Made by a program: the position numbers and the translations under genes. 39,427 nucleotides of DNA, taken from Candidatus Evtepia faecavium (lineage in GTDB: Bacteria; Bacillota; Clostridia; Oscillospirales; Oscillospiraceae). Below the pieces are notes generated by a model that ran no database searches, was not told the origin of the DNA, and saw only the letters and a list, made by a program, of their open reading frames with translations. The stretch is from the NCBI GenBank assembly GCA_019115545.1, contig DXDK01000082.1, positions 1-39,427 of the forward strand, written 5' to 3'. Every line of letters begins with the position of its first letter. Within the stretch, counting starts at the first letter, position 1. This document shows positions 19,008-27,856 of this stretch, piece by piece.

Positions 19008-19781
19008 TTACTGCCGGGAGAGCATGCCCGCCCGGATGTTGGTGCGGCGGATGAGCAGCCAGCCGATCAAGGCCAGAATGGCGGCGACCACCAAGAAGAG
19101 GAGCAGCGCCACCCAGGGGGAGGACAGGAAGGCGTTCCACAGCCGCCAGAAGGCGGCGGTCACCGGGGCCAGGGGAACGCTGAACACGGTGAACAGGGTG
19201 GGCACCCCAGTGGCCAGCACCACCAGCGCCAGGACGGCGATGATGCACCCCAGCTTGTTCAGCCGCCAGAAGAGGAGGGTGAAGAAGAGACCCAGGGCAT
19301 ACATGACCAGCATGAACAGGGCGGCGTACAGGATGGACAGGGGCGTGGAGACCACCCCCGGCGACCAGCTCCCCTGGTGATAGACCAGGGAGAACAGGTC
19401 CAGGAACCGCCCCTCCATGGCCGGGGCTACCTGCTCCGCGGCCAGGTTGGAGCCGGCCAGGAGCACCTGCCCGGCGACCGCCATGGCCAGGGCTGCCGGC
19501 AGGGCAGAGAGAAAGAAGCTGAGGTAGGCCGTCCGACGGGAGACCCCCATCTGCACGCACAGGCGGGCAGCCTGCCGGGGGAGGATCAGTCCGAACAGGA
19601 AAGAGTAGATGGCGCAGGAGAAGTCGTACCAGCTGAAGGCAAACCCTTCCCCGTCCAATCCCTGAACCTTTAGCAGCCCCAAGAAGCACAGAGCCACAAA
19701 ACCCACGTTGACCAGGAAGAACACGAAGCCGCCCACCCAGAACTCGTGGAGCTGGTATCGTATGGCTGGTTTAAGACGCAT
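19008..19781 (-). CDS. ABC-2-type membrane permease-like protein
   Basis: 257 aa, about six hydrophobic segments; overlaps the upstream ATPase gene by 11 bp. Confidence 0.75.
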   Translation of the reverse strand: MRLKPAIRYQLHEFWVGGFVFFLVNVGFVALCFLGLLKVQGLDGEGFAFSWYDFSCAIYSFLFGLILPRQAARLCVQMGVSRRTAYLSFFLSALPAALAMAVAGQVLLAGSNLAAEQVAPAMEGRFLDLFSLVYHQGSWSPGVVSTPLSILYAALFMLVMYALGLFFTLLFWRLNKLGCIIAVLALVVLATGVPTLFTVFSVPLAPVTAAFWRLWNAFLSSPWVALLLFLVVAAILALIGWLLIRRTNIRAGMLSRQ

Positions 19782-20661
19782 GGCGTTCCGCCTCCTTTTC
19801 CGCCGCTTTCCGGTCCTCCGCTTCCTGCAGGCTGATGAAGTAGTCCTGCAAGCTCACCGGGCCCAGTTCCAGGCCAGGGGGGAGGGGTTCTGTGAGCGCG
19901 CCCCGGAAGGTTACCGACTTCAGCCCGCCCAGGCTGTGGCTGGTGAGGACCTCCCGGCCGGAGAGAAATTCCTCCACCAGCCCCGCCGGGCCGGAGAGGG
20001 TGCTGGTCCCCGCCATCAGGTCCTCGGTGGGGGCGTTTTGGAGGATTTTCCCCTCCCGGAGGATGATGGTGTGGTCGATGAGGTTCTCCACCTCGGCGAT
20101 GAGGTGGGTGGAGAGCACCACGGTGCAGGGGGTGTCGATGAACTTCTCCACCAGCAGCCGGTAGAAGAGGTCCCGGTGCTGGGCGTCCAGCCCCAGGACG
20201 GGCTCGTCAAAGAACAGGTAGGGGGTGTTGACGCTGAGCCCCAGCACCAGCCGGAAGATGGAGGCGTACCCGGTGGAGAGGTTCACGATCTTCTTTTTCA
20301 GGGACAGGCCAAACTGCCGGGACAGGTCTAAGGCATAGTCCAGGTCGAAGTGGGGATAGAAGTAAGCCATGACCTGAAAGGCCCGGCGGACCTTCATGTC
20401 GTCGGGGAAAAAGTTTTGCTCCCCCACGAGAAAAACCTTTTCCAGGGCCCGGTCGTTGTTGCGGATGGGCTGGTCGTCGATGGTGACGCCGCCGTGGTCG
20501 GGGAGCTGGCGGTCGGTGAGAATGCTCAGCAGGGTGCTCTTCCCGGCGCCGTTGTTGCCCAGCAGGCCGTAGATGTGGCCGCTTTCCAGGGTCAGGGAGA
20601 CTTTGTCCAGGGCCTGGGTCCGCCCGAACCGCTTGGAGATCTCTCGGCATTCAATTGACAT
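19771..20661 (-). CDS. ABC transporter ATP-binding protein (YtrB-like)
   Basis: GNNGAGKSTLLSIL, LSTGYASIFRLVLGL, YLFFDEPVLGLDAQHRDLFY. Confidence 0.93.
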   Translation of the reverse strand: MSIECREISKRFGRTQALDKVSLTLESGHIYGLLGNNGAGKSTLLSILTDRQLPDHGGVTIDDQPIRNNDRALEKVFLVGEQNFFPDDMKVRRAFQVMAYFYPHFDLDYALDLSRQFGLSLKKKIVNLSTGYASIFRLVLGLSVNTPYLFFDEPVLGLDAQHRDLFYRLLVEKFIDTPCTVVLSTHLIAEVENLIDHTIILREGKILQNAPTEDLMAGTSTLSGPAGLVEEFLSGREVLTSHSLGGLKSVTFRGALTEPLPPGLELGPVSLQDYFISLQEAEDRKAAEKEAERHAS

Positions 20662-21019
20662 CGTGGTATCCTCTCCTTACCAGGTCCGTGAGCTGCTCCA
20701 GGGTCAGTCCCAACCCCTTGGCCTCCCGGACCAGTTTCTCTACATAATCGCGGTAAAAATCCTCCGAGCGCCGCCGGCGCAGGGCCTCCTGGGCCCCGGG
20801 GGCCACGAACATGCCGATGCCTCGCTTTTTGTACAGCAGGCCGGCGCTCACCAGGAGGTTGATCCCCTTCAGCGCCGTGGCGGGATTGATCTTGTAGGTG
20901 GACGCGTACTCGGTGATGGAGGGCACTTGGCTGCCCTCCGGGTAAGCCCCGGAGAGGATGCCGTCCTCCAATTGTTCCGCCAACCGGAGAAAGATTGGCT
21001 TTTCTCCCTGCAGCTGCAA
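20651..21019 (-). CDS. GntR-family (YtrA subfamily) transcriptional regulator, TTG start
   Basis: 122 aa; PIFLRLAEQLEDGILSGAYPEGSQVPSITEYASTYKINPATALKGINLLVSAGLLYKKRGIGMFVAPGA. Confidence 0.92.
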   Translation of the reverse strand: MQLQGEKPIFLRLAEQLEDGILSGAYPEGSQVPSITEYASTYKINPATALKGINLLVSAGLLYKKRGIGMFVAPGAQEALRRRRSEDFYRDYVEKLVREAKGLGLTLEQLTDLVRRGYHDVN

Positions 21020-21043
21020 TGAGGCACCTCCTTTTCTTAGTTG

Positions 21044-21065
21044 GTTAGTTACTTGAGTAACTAAC
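21044..21065. promoter_or_regulatory. Candidate operator of the GntR/YtrA-type regulator
   Basis: Perfect inverted repeat GTTAGTTAC-ttga-GTAACTAAC lying just downstream of the -10 box. Confidence 0.75.
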
Positions 21066-21074
21066 TATGCTCAC

Positions 21075-21103
21075 ATAGTACCACAGCGCCAGGCCCCTGT
21101 CAA
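21075..21103 (-). promoter_or_regulatory. Promoter of the GntR-ABC operon
   Basis: Minus strand TTGACA-N17-TACTAT. Confidence 0.8.
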
Positions 21104-21217
21104 GGGAAACCTGGCGGAAAAAAGCGAAACCGGGAGGGCTCCGGGGCGGCATTGCCAAACCCCGGCCCGGATGCTATAATCAGGGGGTATCATCACACAT
21201 GGGAGGAGTGGACAACC

Positions 21218-21628
21218 TTGCAGGACATCAACCCATTGCAGGAAAAATTCAAGAACGACCTCTTTGTCTCCCAGGGGCTGGGGGCGGTCATCGACGAGGC
21301 CGACTACGGCTACGCCAAGTGCTCCATGACCATTGAGCCCCGGCACTGCAACGCCCTGGGCATTCCCATGGGGGGCACCATCTTTACCCTGGCGGACTTT
21401 GCCTTCGCCGTGGCTTCCAACCAGAAGGGGCGGGACGTGGTCACCCAGGCCTCCCAGATCACCTTCCTGAAATCCGCCAAGGGAAAGCACCTCACCGCCG
21501 TGGCCCGGCAGATCAAGGACGGCAAGCGGGTGTGCTTCTACGAGATCACCGTCAGCGACGAATTGGGCACCGAGGTGGCCTTCGTCACCGTCAATGGCTA
21601 CGTGGTCCGCAGCGGGGGAGAGGGCTGA
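21218..21628 (+). CDS. PaaI-family hotdog-fold thioesterase, probable TTG start
   Basis: HCNALGIPMGGTIFTLADFAFAVASN; gggagg RBS before TTG 21218. Confidence 0.85.
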   Translation: MQDINPLQEKFKNDLFVSQGLGAVIDEADYGYAKCSMTIEPRHCNALGIPMGGTIFTLADFAFAVASNQKGRDVVTQASQITFLKSAKGKHLTAVARQIKDGKRVCFYEITVSDELGTEVAFVTVNGYVVRSGGEG

Positions 21629-21652
21629 TCCCCCAGATATCCCGCCAGACAG

Positions 21653-21688
21653 CGCCCCCGGCACGGCAGGTTCGCCGCGCCGGGGGCG
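21653..21688. terminator. Hairpin between convergent thioesterase gene and dapA
   Basis: cgcccccggc...gccgggggcg. Confidence 0.6.
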
Positions 21689-21692
21689 TCGT

Positions 21693-22592
21693 TTACCCTT
21701 CTGTGGGGAGCAGGTCGAAGGCCCGCAGGGTCTCCCGCAGCGCCCGCCGGGGGGCGGGGTCCATTTTCCACAGAGGCTGGCGGAGCACGCCGCTGTCCAG
21801 ACCCACCGCCGCCATGGCCGCCTTGACGGGGATGGGGTTGACCTGGGAGAACAGGGCCTGCATCAGGGGGAGGTAGGACAGCTGGATCTCCCGGGCCCCC
21901 TCCAGGTCCCCCCGGAAGAAGCTGTGGGTGAGCTCAGCCATGGGCTCCGGCACCAGGTTGGACACCACGGAGATGAGCCCCTTGGCCCCCAGGGCCAGCA
22001 TGGGGAGGGTCTGGTCGTCGTTGCCCGACCAGACGTTGAGCTCATCCCCGCAGTAGGCCATGGTCTCCGCCAGCAGGGAGAAGTTGCCGGAGGCCTCCTT
22101 GGTGCCGTTGATGCGGGGGTGCTGGCTGAGGATCCGATAGGTCTCCGCCGTGATGGACAGCCCCGTCCGGGCGGGGACGTTGTAGAGGAGGATGGGCAGG
22201 TCGGTCTGGTCGGCCAGGTACTCGTAGTGGTGGATGAGCCCGGTCTGGGTGGTCTTGTTGTAATAGGGGGTCACCAGGAGCAGGGCGTCCGCTCCGGACT
22301 CCTGGGCGTGCTGGCAGAGGTAGAGGGCCTGGGCGGTGTCGTTGCTCCCGGAGCCCGCCACCACCTTGCACCGCCCGGCCACGTGGGCAGCGCAGAAGTC
22401 CACCAGGCGGACGTGCTCCTCCCGGGTGAGGGCGGCGCTCTCCCCGGTGGTGCCGCAGACGCACAGGGCGTCCACCCCGGACTCCAGCTGGCGGTCGATC
22501 TGCCGGCCGAAGGCGGCGTAGTCCACGGCGCCCCCCGCCTGGAAGGGGGTGATGAGGGCGGTGCAGGTGCCGGTAAAGACGGGTGTTTTCAT
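21693..22592 (-). CDS. dapA: 4-hydroxy-tetrahydrodipicolinate synthase
   Basis: MKTPVFTGTCTALITPFQ; CGTTGESAALTREEH; LLYNVPARTG; GTKEASGN. Confidence 0.95.
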   Translation of the reverse strand: MKTPVFTGTCTALITPFQAGGAVDYAAFGRQIDRQLESGVDALCVCGTTGESAALTREEHVRLVDFCAAHVAGRCKVVAGSGSNDTAQALYLCQHAQESGADALLLVTPYYNKTTQTGLIHHYEYLADQTDLPILLYNVPARTGLSITAETYRILSQHPRINGTKEASGNFSLLAETMAYCGDELNVWSGNDDQTLPMLALGAKGLISVVSNLVPEPMAELTHSFFRGDLEGAREIQLSYLPLMQALFSQVNPIPVKAAMAAVGLDSGVLRQPLWKMDPAPRRALRETLRAFDLLPTEG

Positions 22593-22620
22593 AAAAACTC
22601 CTTTCCAGATGCCACAGGGC

Positions 22621-22682
22621 AAAAAAAGACAGCCCGGACCGTCTTCTGCAAACATCTTTGGCAGAAGCCCGATCCGGGCTGT
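22621..22682 (-). terminator. Two-part stem with U-tract between asd and dapA (terminator or attenuator)
   Basis: Minus strand agcccgga..cttctgc..gcagaag..tccgggct then TTTTTTT. Confidence 0.65.
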
Positions 22683-22698
22683 GTCTCATCTGGAAACC

Positions 22699-23784
22699 TC
22701 AGCGGGGGAGGATGTAGCCCTCCGCGCACAGCAGCTCAGCCAGCAGGACGCCGCCGCCGGCCGCCCCCCGGAGGGTGTTGTGGGAGAGCCCGACGAACTT
22801 ATAGTCGTACTGGGTGTCCGGCCGCAGCCGCCCCAGGGTGACGGCCATGCCCCCCTCCAGGTCCCGGTCCAGCTTGGCCTGGGGCCGGTCGGGCTCCTCG
22901 AAGTAGTGGAGGAACTGCTTGGGGGCGCTGGGCAGGTCCAGCTCCTGGGGCCGGCCCCGGAAGGCGCTCCAGCAGGCCTTGATCTCCTCCAGGGAGGGTT
23001 TGTTCCGGAAGGAGACAAAGACCGCCGCGGTGTGCCCGTCAGACACCGGCACCCGCAGGCACTGGGCGGTGATGGAAGGGGAGGGGGCCTTGACGATCTC
23101 CCCGTTTTCCACCGTGCCCCAGACCTTCAGGGGCTCCTGCTCCGACTTCTCCTCCTCGCCGCCGATGTAGGGGATCACGTTGTCCACCATCTCCGGCCAG
23201 GTGGCAAAGGTCTTGCCGGCGCCGGAGATGGCCTGGTAGGTGCACACCAGCACCCGCTCCAGGCCAAAGGGCCGCAGAGGGTGCAGGGCGGGGGCGTAGG
23301 ACTGGATGGAGCAGTTGGACTTCACGGCGATGAAGCCCCGGCGGGTACCCAGGCGGGCCTTTTGGGCCTCCAGCACCGCCAGGTGCTCGGGGTTGACCTC
23401 GGGGATCACCATGGGCACGTCGGGGGTCCAGCGGTGGGCACTGTTGTTGGAGACCACCGGGCACTCCAGCTTGGCATAGGCCTCCTCCAGGGCGCGGATG
23501 TCCTCCTTCTTCATGTCCACCGCGCAGAAGATGAAGTCCACCGCGGCGGCGATCTTCTCCTTGTCTGCCTGGGCGTCCAGCACCACCAGGGCCTTGGCCT
23601 GCTCTGGCATGGGAGTGGGCATGGCCCAGCGGGGCCCCGCCGCCTCTTCATAGGTCTTGCCGGCGGAGCGGGCGCTGGCCGCCACCACCGTCAGCTGGAA
23701 CCAGGGATGGTTTTCCAGCAGAGTCACAAAGCGCTGACCCACCATTCCGGTGGCGCCCACCACGCCCACAGCATACTTTTTCAT
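22699..23784 (-). CDS. asd: Aspartate-semialdehyde dehydrogenase
   Basis: MKKYAVGVVGATGMVGQRFVTLLENHPWF; SNCSIQSYAPALHPL; RVPVSDGHTAAVFV. Confidence 0.94.
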   Translation of the reverse strand: MKKYAVGVVGATGMVGQRFVTLLENHPWFQLTVVAASARSAGKTYEEAAGPRWAMPTPMPEQAKALVVLDAQADKEKIAAAVDFIFCAVDMKKEDIRALEEAYAKLECPVVSNNSAHRWTPDVPMVIPEVNPEHLAVLEAQKARLGTRRGFIAVKSNCSIQSYAPALHPLRPFGLERVLVCTYQAISGAGKTFATWPEMVDNVIPYIGGEEEKSEQEPLKVWGTVENGEIVKAPSPSITAQCLRVPVSDGHTAAVFVSFRNKPSLEEIKACWSAFRGRPQELDLPSAPKQFLHYFEEPDRPQAKLDRDLEGGMAVTLGRLRPDTQYDYKFVGLSHNTLRGAAGGGVLLAELLCAEGYILPR

Positions 23785-23857
23785 GGGGAAGGACCTCCTA
23801 TATCTTGTTAAAATCACCGGAAAACAGCCGTTTCCCCCGGGAATCGGGAAAGAACGG

Positions 23858-23887
23858 TTGAAAAGCCGCTGGTGTTTGTACTATAAT
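23858..23887 (+). promoter_or_regulatory. Candidate queA-tgt promoter
   Basis: TTGAAA-N18-TATAAT. Confidence 0.55.
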
Positions 23888-23948
23888 AGAACAGATTTGC
23901 CCCTTCCCCAGGATTGTTCCTCAGAAAGGGACAAATGTTCACTTGATA

Positions 23949-23977
23949 AAGATAGCACAGAATATTTTTCCTGTCAA
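23949..23977 (-). promoter_or_regulatory. Candidate asd promoter
   Basis: Minus strand TTGACA-N17-TATCTT. Confidence 0.65.
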
Positions 23978-24096
23978 CGGGAAAATCCTTCTCTCCGAAA
24001 AACCCACCTGCCGCATTCGGTTTCCGCCCCTATCCTATGCAGGGCGCGGCCCGGGTGCCACCGGCGGGGGAGAGGGGGTGGAAGGGGAGGCTGGCT

Positions 24097-25122
24097 GTGA
24101 AAACCCATGACTTTTACTATGAACTCCCCCCGGAACTCATTGCCCAGACCCCCATCCAGCGCCGGGACGCCTCCCGGCTGATGACCCTGGACAAGGTGAC
24201 CGGGGCGGTGGGGCACCACCATTTCTACGACCTGCCCCAATTCCTCCGGCCGGGGGACTGCTTGGTGCTCAACGACTCCCGGGTGCTGCCCGCCCGGCTG
24301 CTGGGGCACCGGGAGCCCACCGGGGGGGCCTGCGAGGTGGTCCTCCTCATCGACCGGGGGGAGAACACCTGGGAGTGCCTGGTCCGTCCGGGGAAGAAAC
24401 TGCGCACGGGGGCCCGCCTCTCCTTTGGAGAGGGCCAGCTTCAGGGGGAGATCACCCAGGTGCTGGAGAACGGCAACCGGCTGATCCGTTTTTCCTACCA
24501 GGGGATCTTTCTGGAGATCCTGGAGCACCTGGGGAAAATGCCCCTGCCCCCCTACATCAAGGAGGAGCTCCAGGACGGGGAGCGGTACCAGACGGTGTAC
24601 TCCCGGGAGGTGGGGTCCGCTGCGGCGCCTACGGCGGGGCTCCACTTTACCCAGGAACTGCTGGCCAGCATCCAGGCCATGGGGGTGTCGGTGTGCTATG
24701 TCACCCTCCATGTGGGCCTGGGCACCTTCCGCCCGGTGAAGGCGGAGGAGATCACCGACCACCAGATGCACAGCGAGTACTGCATGATCCCGGCGGAGAC
24801 CGCCCGCATCGTCAACGAGACCAAGGCCGGGGGGGGCCGGGTGATCTGCGTGGGCACCACCTCCTGCCGCACCATCGAGAGCTGGGCGGGGGAGGACGGG
24901 ACCTTGCAGGAGTCGGCGGGATGGACCGACATCTTCATCTACCCCGGCTACCGGTTCAAGGTGCTGGACGGGCTCGTCACCAACTTCCACCTGCCGGAGT
25001 CCACGCTGATCATGCTGGTCTCCGCCCTGGCCGGGCGGGAGCACGTGCTCCAGGCCTATGGGGAGGCAGTGAAGGAGAAGTACCGCTTCTTCTCCTTCGG
25101 CGACGCCATGCTGATTCTCTGA
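24097..25122 (+). CDS. queA: S-adenosylmethionine:tRNA ribosyltransferase-isomerase, GTG start
   Basis: [54 protein letters not shown]. Confidence 0.96.
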   Translation: MKTHDFYYELPPELIAQTPIQRRDASRLMTLDKVTGAVGHHHFYDLPQFLRPGDCLVLNDSRVLPARLLGHREPTGGACEVVLLIDRGENTWECLVRPGKKLRTGARLSFGEGQLQGEITQVLENGNRLIRFSYQGIFLEILEHLGKMPLPPYIKEELQDGERYQTVYSREVGSAAAPTAGLHFTQELLASIQAMGVSVCYVTLHVGLGTFRPVKAEEITDHQMHSEYCMIPAETARIVNETKAGGGRVICVGTTSCRTIESWAGEDGTLQESAGWTDIFIYPGYRFKVLDGLVTNFHLPESTLIMLVSALAGREHVLQAYGEAVKEKYRFFSFGDAMLIL

Positions 25123-25147
25123 CACTTTGGAAAAGGAGGAAGCCACC

Positions 25148-26278
25148 CTGTTTACCTTGCTGAAAACCGAGGGCCGGGCCCGGCGGGGGGTGCTCACCTG
25201 CGCCCACGGCACCGCCCAGACCCCGGTCTTTATGAACGTGGGCACCCTGGCCGCCATCAAGGGGGCGGTGTCCGCCCTGGACCTGAAGGAGATCGGCTGT
25301 CAGATCGAGCTCTCCAACACCTATCACCTCCACCTGCGCCCCGGGGACAAGGTGGTGCGGGAGATGGGGGGCCTGCACGCCTTTATGCGCTGGGACGGGC
25401 CCATCCTCACCGACAGCGGGGGGTTCCAGGTGTTCTCCCTGGCCAGTCGGCGGAAGATCCGGGAGGAGGGGGTGACCTTCGCCTCCCACATTGACGGCCG
25501 GCGGATCTTTATGGGGCCGGAGGAGAGCATGCAGATCCAGTCCAACCTGGGGTCCGACATTGCCATGGCCTTTGACGAGTGCGTGGAAAACCCCGCCCCC
25601 TACGACTACGTGAAGCAGTCCTGCGAGCGCACCCTCCGCTGGCTGGCCCGGAGCAAGGCGGAGCACGACCGCCTGAACCTCCTGCCGGACACGGTGAACC
25701 CCCGGCAGATGCTCTTTGGCATCAACCAGGGGGGCGTTGTCCCCGCCCTGCGGACCTGGCACATGCAGGCCATCGCCGACTTGGACTGTGACGGCTACGC
25801 CATCGGCGGCCTGGCGGTGGGGGAGCCCGCCGAGACCATGTACGAGATCCTGGAGGAGGTGGAGCCCTTCGCCCCCAAGGACAAGCCCCGGTACCTCATG
25901 GGGGTGGGGACCCCGGTGAACATCCTGGAAGGGGTGGCCCGGGGGATCGATATGTTCGACTGCGTCCTCCCCGCCCGGAACGCCCGCCACGGGAAGCTCT
26001 ACACCTGGAACGGCACCATCAACATCCGCAATGAGCGGTACAAGAGCGACCACCGCCCCCTGGACGAGACCTGCCAGTGCCCGGTCTGCAGGCACTTCTC
26101 CCGGGCCTATCTACGCCACCTGTTCACGGCAGGGGAGATGCTGGCCATGCGCCTGGCGGTCCTCCACAACCTGTATTTCTACAACGATCTTATGGCGAAG
26201 ATCCGCCTGGCCCTGGACGAAGGGCGGTTTGCCGCCTTCTACCGGGAGTATGCGGAGAAGCTGGACCGGAAGGTGTGA
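25148..26278 (+). CDS. tgt: Queuine tRNA-ribosyltransferase; start uncertain (CTG 25148 or TTG 25157)
   Basis: LLKTEGRARRGVLTCAHGTAQTPVFMNVGT; LSNTYHLHLRPG; LTDSGGFQVFSLA; CQCPVCRHFSRAYLRHLF. Confidence 0.95.
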   Translation: MFTLLKTEGRARRGVLTCAHGTAQTPVFMNVGTLAAIKGAVSALDLKEIGCQIELSNTYHLHLRPGDKVVREMGGLHAFMRWDGPILTDSGGFQVFSLASRRKIREEGVTFASHIDGRRIFMGPEESMQIQSNLGSDIAMAFDECVENPAPYDYVKQSCERTLRWLARSKAEHDRLNLLPDTVNPRQMLFGINQGGVVPALRTWHMQAIADLDCDGYAIGGLAVGEPAETMYEILEEVEPFAPKDKPRYLMGVGTPVNILEGVARGIDMFDCVLPARNARHGKLYTWNGTINIRNERYKSDHRPLDETCQCPVCRHFSRAYLRHLFTAGEMLAMRLAVLHNLYFYNDLMAKIRLALDEGRFAAFYREYAEKLDRKV

Positions 26279-26309
26279 AGAAAAAACCAGGACACCAGGA
26301 AAAAAGTAC

Positions 26310-26338
26310 TTGTCAAATGGAAAAATCTCTTCTATAAT
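26310..26338 (+). promoter_or_regulatory. Promoter of the yajC gene
   Basis: TTGTCA-N17-TATAAT. Confidence 0.7.
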
Positions 26339-26373
26339 AAAGAGAAAGTTTATTTCTAGCGGAGGGAACAACT

Positions 26374-26652
26374 TTGGAAATTCTGATTATCGTCCTCATT
26401 GTTTTCTATATCGTCATTTTCTACTTCCTGAAAATGCGTCCGGAAAAGCAGCGGAAGAAGGAGCAGGAGGCCATGAAACGGTCCTTAGCGCCCGGCGATC
26501 CTGTCACCATGATCGACGGGATCATCGGCAACGTCTGCGCTGTGAAGGAGAAGACCATTGTCATCGAGACCGGCGCAGACCGGGTCCGCCTGGAGTACGC
26601 CAACTGGGCCATCATGAACAAGGGCGCCTCGGTGGACCAGGGGCAGCAGTGA
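26374..26652 (+). CDS. yajC: Preprotein translocase subunit YajC, TTG start
   Basis: 92 aa; single TM then MRPEKQRKKEQEAMKRSLAPGDPVTMIDGIIGNV. Confidence 0.93.
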   Translation: MEILIIVLIVFYIVIFYFLKMRPEKQRKKEQEAMKRSLAPGDPVTMIDGIIGNVCAVKEKTIVIETGADRVRLEYANWAIMNKGASVDQGQQ

Positions 26653-26671
26653 GCCAACCATCGGAATAGAG

Positions 26672-26725
26672 AAATCCCTCCCCGCATAGAATCCAGCAAA
26701 GATTCTCTACGGGGAGGGATTTTTT
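26672..26725 (+). terminator. Terminator after yajC
   Basis: aaatccctccccg...cggggagggattttttt. Confidence 0.8.
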
Positions 26726-26726
26726 C

Positions 26727-27158
26727 ATGGGGAACCCAGGGGAAGACAACTCCAGAAAAACCGGACAGGGGATGGCCCTCGTGGTGGCCATCCTTCTGGG
26801 AAGCACCGTGGGCCTGGCAGGGCTGCTTCTTTTGACCCTGCTGACGGCGGCGCTCCTCTGGAGCGGCGTGGTGGCCACCCCCGCCGCCGGCGTGCTGCTC
26901 ACCGCTTTTGCCGGGGCCTGCGCCTTTGCCGGCGGCCGGGTGGCCGTGGGGAAGGGGAGCGCTCCTGCCATGCCGGCGGGAGGCGGCGTCGGCGGGCTGC
27001 TCTGCCTGCTGCTGCTGGCCATCTGCTGGGGCACTGCGGGGACGGACGGCCTTCAGGGGCCCTTCCTGGGGGTGCTGCTGGCCCTTTTGGCCGGGGGCTG
27101 CCTGGCAGGCCTGCTGGGCAAGGGAAAGCGCAAGCCGAAGAAGAAAAAGAAGAGATAG
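26727..27158 (+). CDS. TIGR04086-like small membrane protein
   Basis: 143 aa, about four TM segments, Lys/Arg-rich C-terminus (GKGKRKPKKKKKR). Confidence 0.6.
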   Translation: MGNPGEDNSRKTGQGMALVVAILLGSTVGLAGLLLLTLLTAALLWSGVVATPAAGVLLTAFAGACAFAGGRVAVGKGSAPAMPAGGGVGGLLCLLLLAICWGTAGTDGLQGPFLGVLLALLAGGCLAGLLGKGKRKPKKKKKR

Positions 27159-27161
27159 CCC

Positions 27162-27758
27162 ATGGGGAAGCAGATCCGCAAGGACCCCCGGGGGGCCAAG
27201 AAAACCGAGGTCCAGCGAAAGCGGCGGGACACCGTCCTGCTGCTCCTGTCGGCCGCCTTTCTGATTGGCGGCGCGGCAGGGGGGCTGCTGGCCAGCCGGC
27301 TGTCTCCGGCGCTGTACCTCTCGTCCTTTTGGGATACGGCAGCCCAGGGGGTGATCCAGCCCTCCCTGTGGCGGGAGCTCTGGGTGGTTTTCCGCTGGCC
27401 CATGGCCGCGGCAGCCCTGGCCCTGCTGCCTCTGGCGGGGGTGACGCTGCCGGTGCTCTTTTTTCTCCGGGGCCTCTTCCTGGCCTATGGGGCGGCCGCC
27501 CTCCTGGGCGGGTTTACCGGGTCGGAGATCCTATGCGCGGCCCTGGTGCTGGGGCCTGGCGGCCTGTTGACCGTCCCGGCGCTGTTCCTCTTGGGGACGG
27601 CCGGCCTGCTGCGCAGGAGCCAGGGCAGCTGGGGCAGCGGGATCCGGCCCTTGCTGCTGGCGTTGCCGGCCTTGGCCCTGTGCGTGGTCCTGGACCAGAT
27701 GGTGGTGCCCAAACTCCTCACCGTGCTGCTGAAAGGATTTTCTGCCGCGGGAGGATAA
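27162..27758 (+). CDS. Membrane protein resembling stage II sporulation protein M
   Basis: 198 aa, about five TM segments; SpoIIM-like layout; family assignment by eye only. Confidence 0.5.
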   Translation: MGKQIRKDPRGAKKTEVQRKRRDTVLLLLSAAFLIGGAAGGLLASRLSPALYLSSFWDTAAQGVIQPSLWRELWVVFRWPMAAAALALLPLAGVTLPVLFFLRGLFLAYGAAALLGGFTGSEILCAALVLGPGGLLTVPALFLLGTAGLLRRSQGSWGSGIRPLLLALPALALCVVLDQMVVPKLLTVLLKGFSAAGG

Positions 27759-27773
27759 AGGGAAACGAGCAGC

Positions 27774-27802
27774 TTGCTTTTTCCAAGGGAAAGGGGTATA
27801 AT
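27774..27802 (+). promoter_or_regulatory. Candidate promoter of the recombinase gene
   Basis: TTGCTT-N17-TATAAT. Confidence 0.55.
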
Positions 27803-27822
27803 AACAAAAACTCATACACCGA

Positions 27823-27844
27823 CATGCTCCCGAAGGGGAGCATG
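27823..27844 (+). terminator. Short hairpin upstream of the recombinase (terminator or leader hairpin)
   Basis: catgctccc-gaag-gggagcatg followed by cttttc. Confidence 0.5.
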
Positions 27845-27856
27845 CTTTTCCGGGAG

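Noticed and set aside
23785-23945. Possible lysine riboswitch or T-box in the asd leader
   Set aside because: Some stems are present, but no L-box core or T-box GGNACCGCG-type motif was recognised; a covariance search is needed.
23893-24096. Possible preQ1 riboswitch upstream of queA-tgt
   Set aside because: No preQ1-I-like short pseudoknot sequence found by eye.
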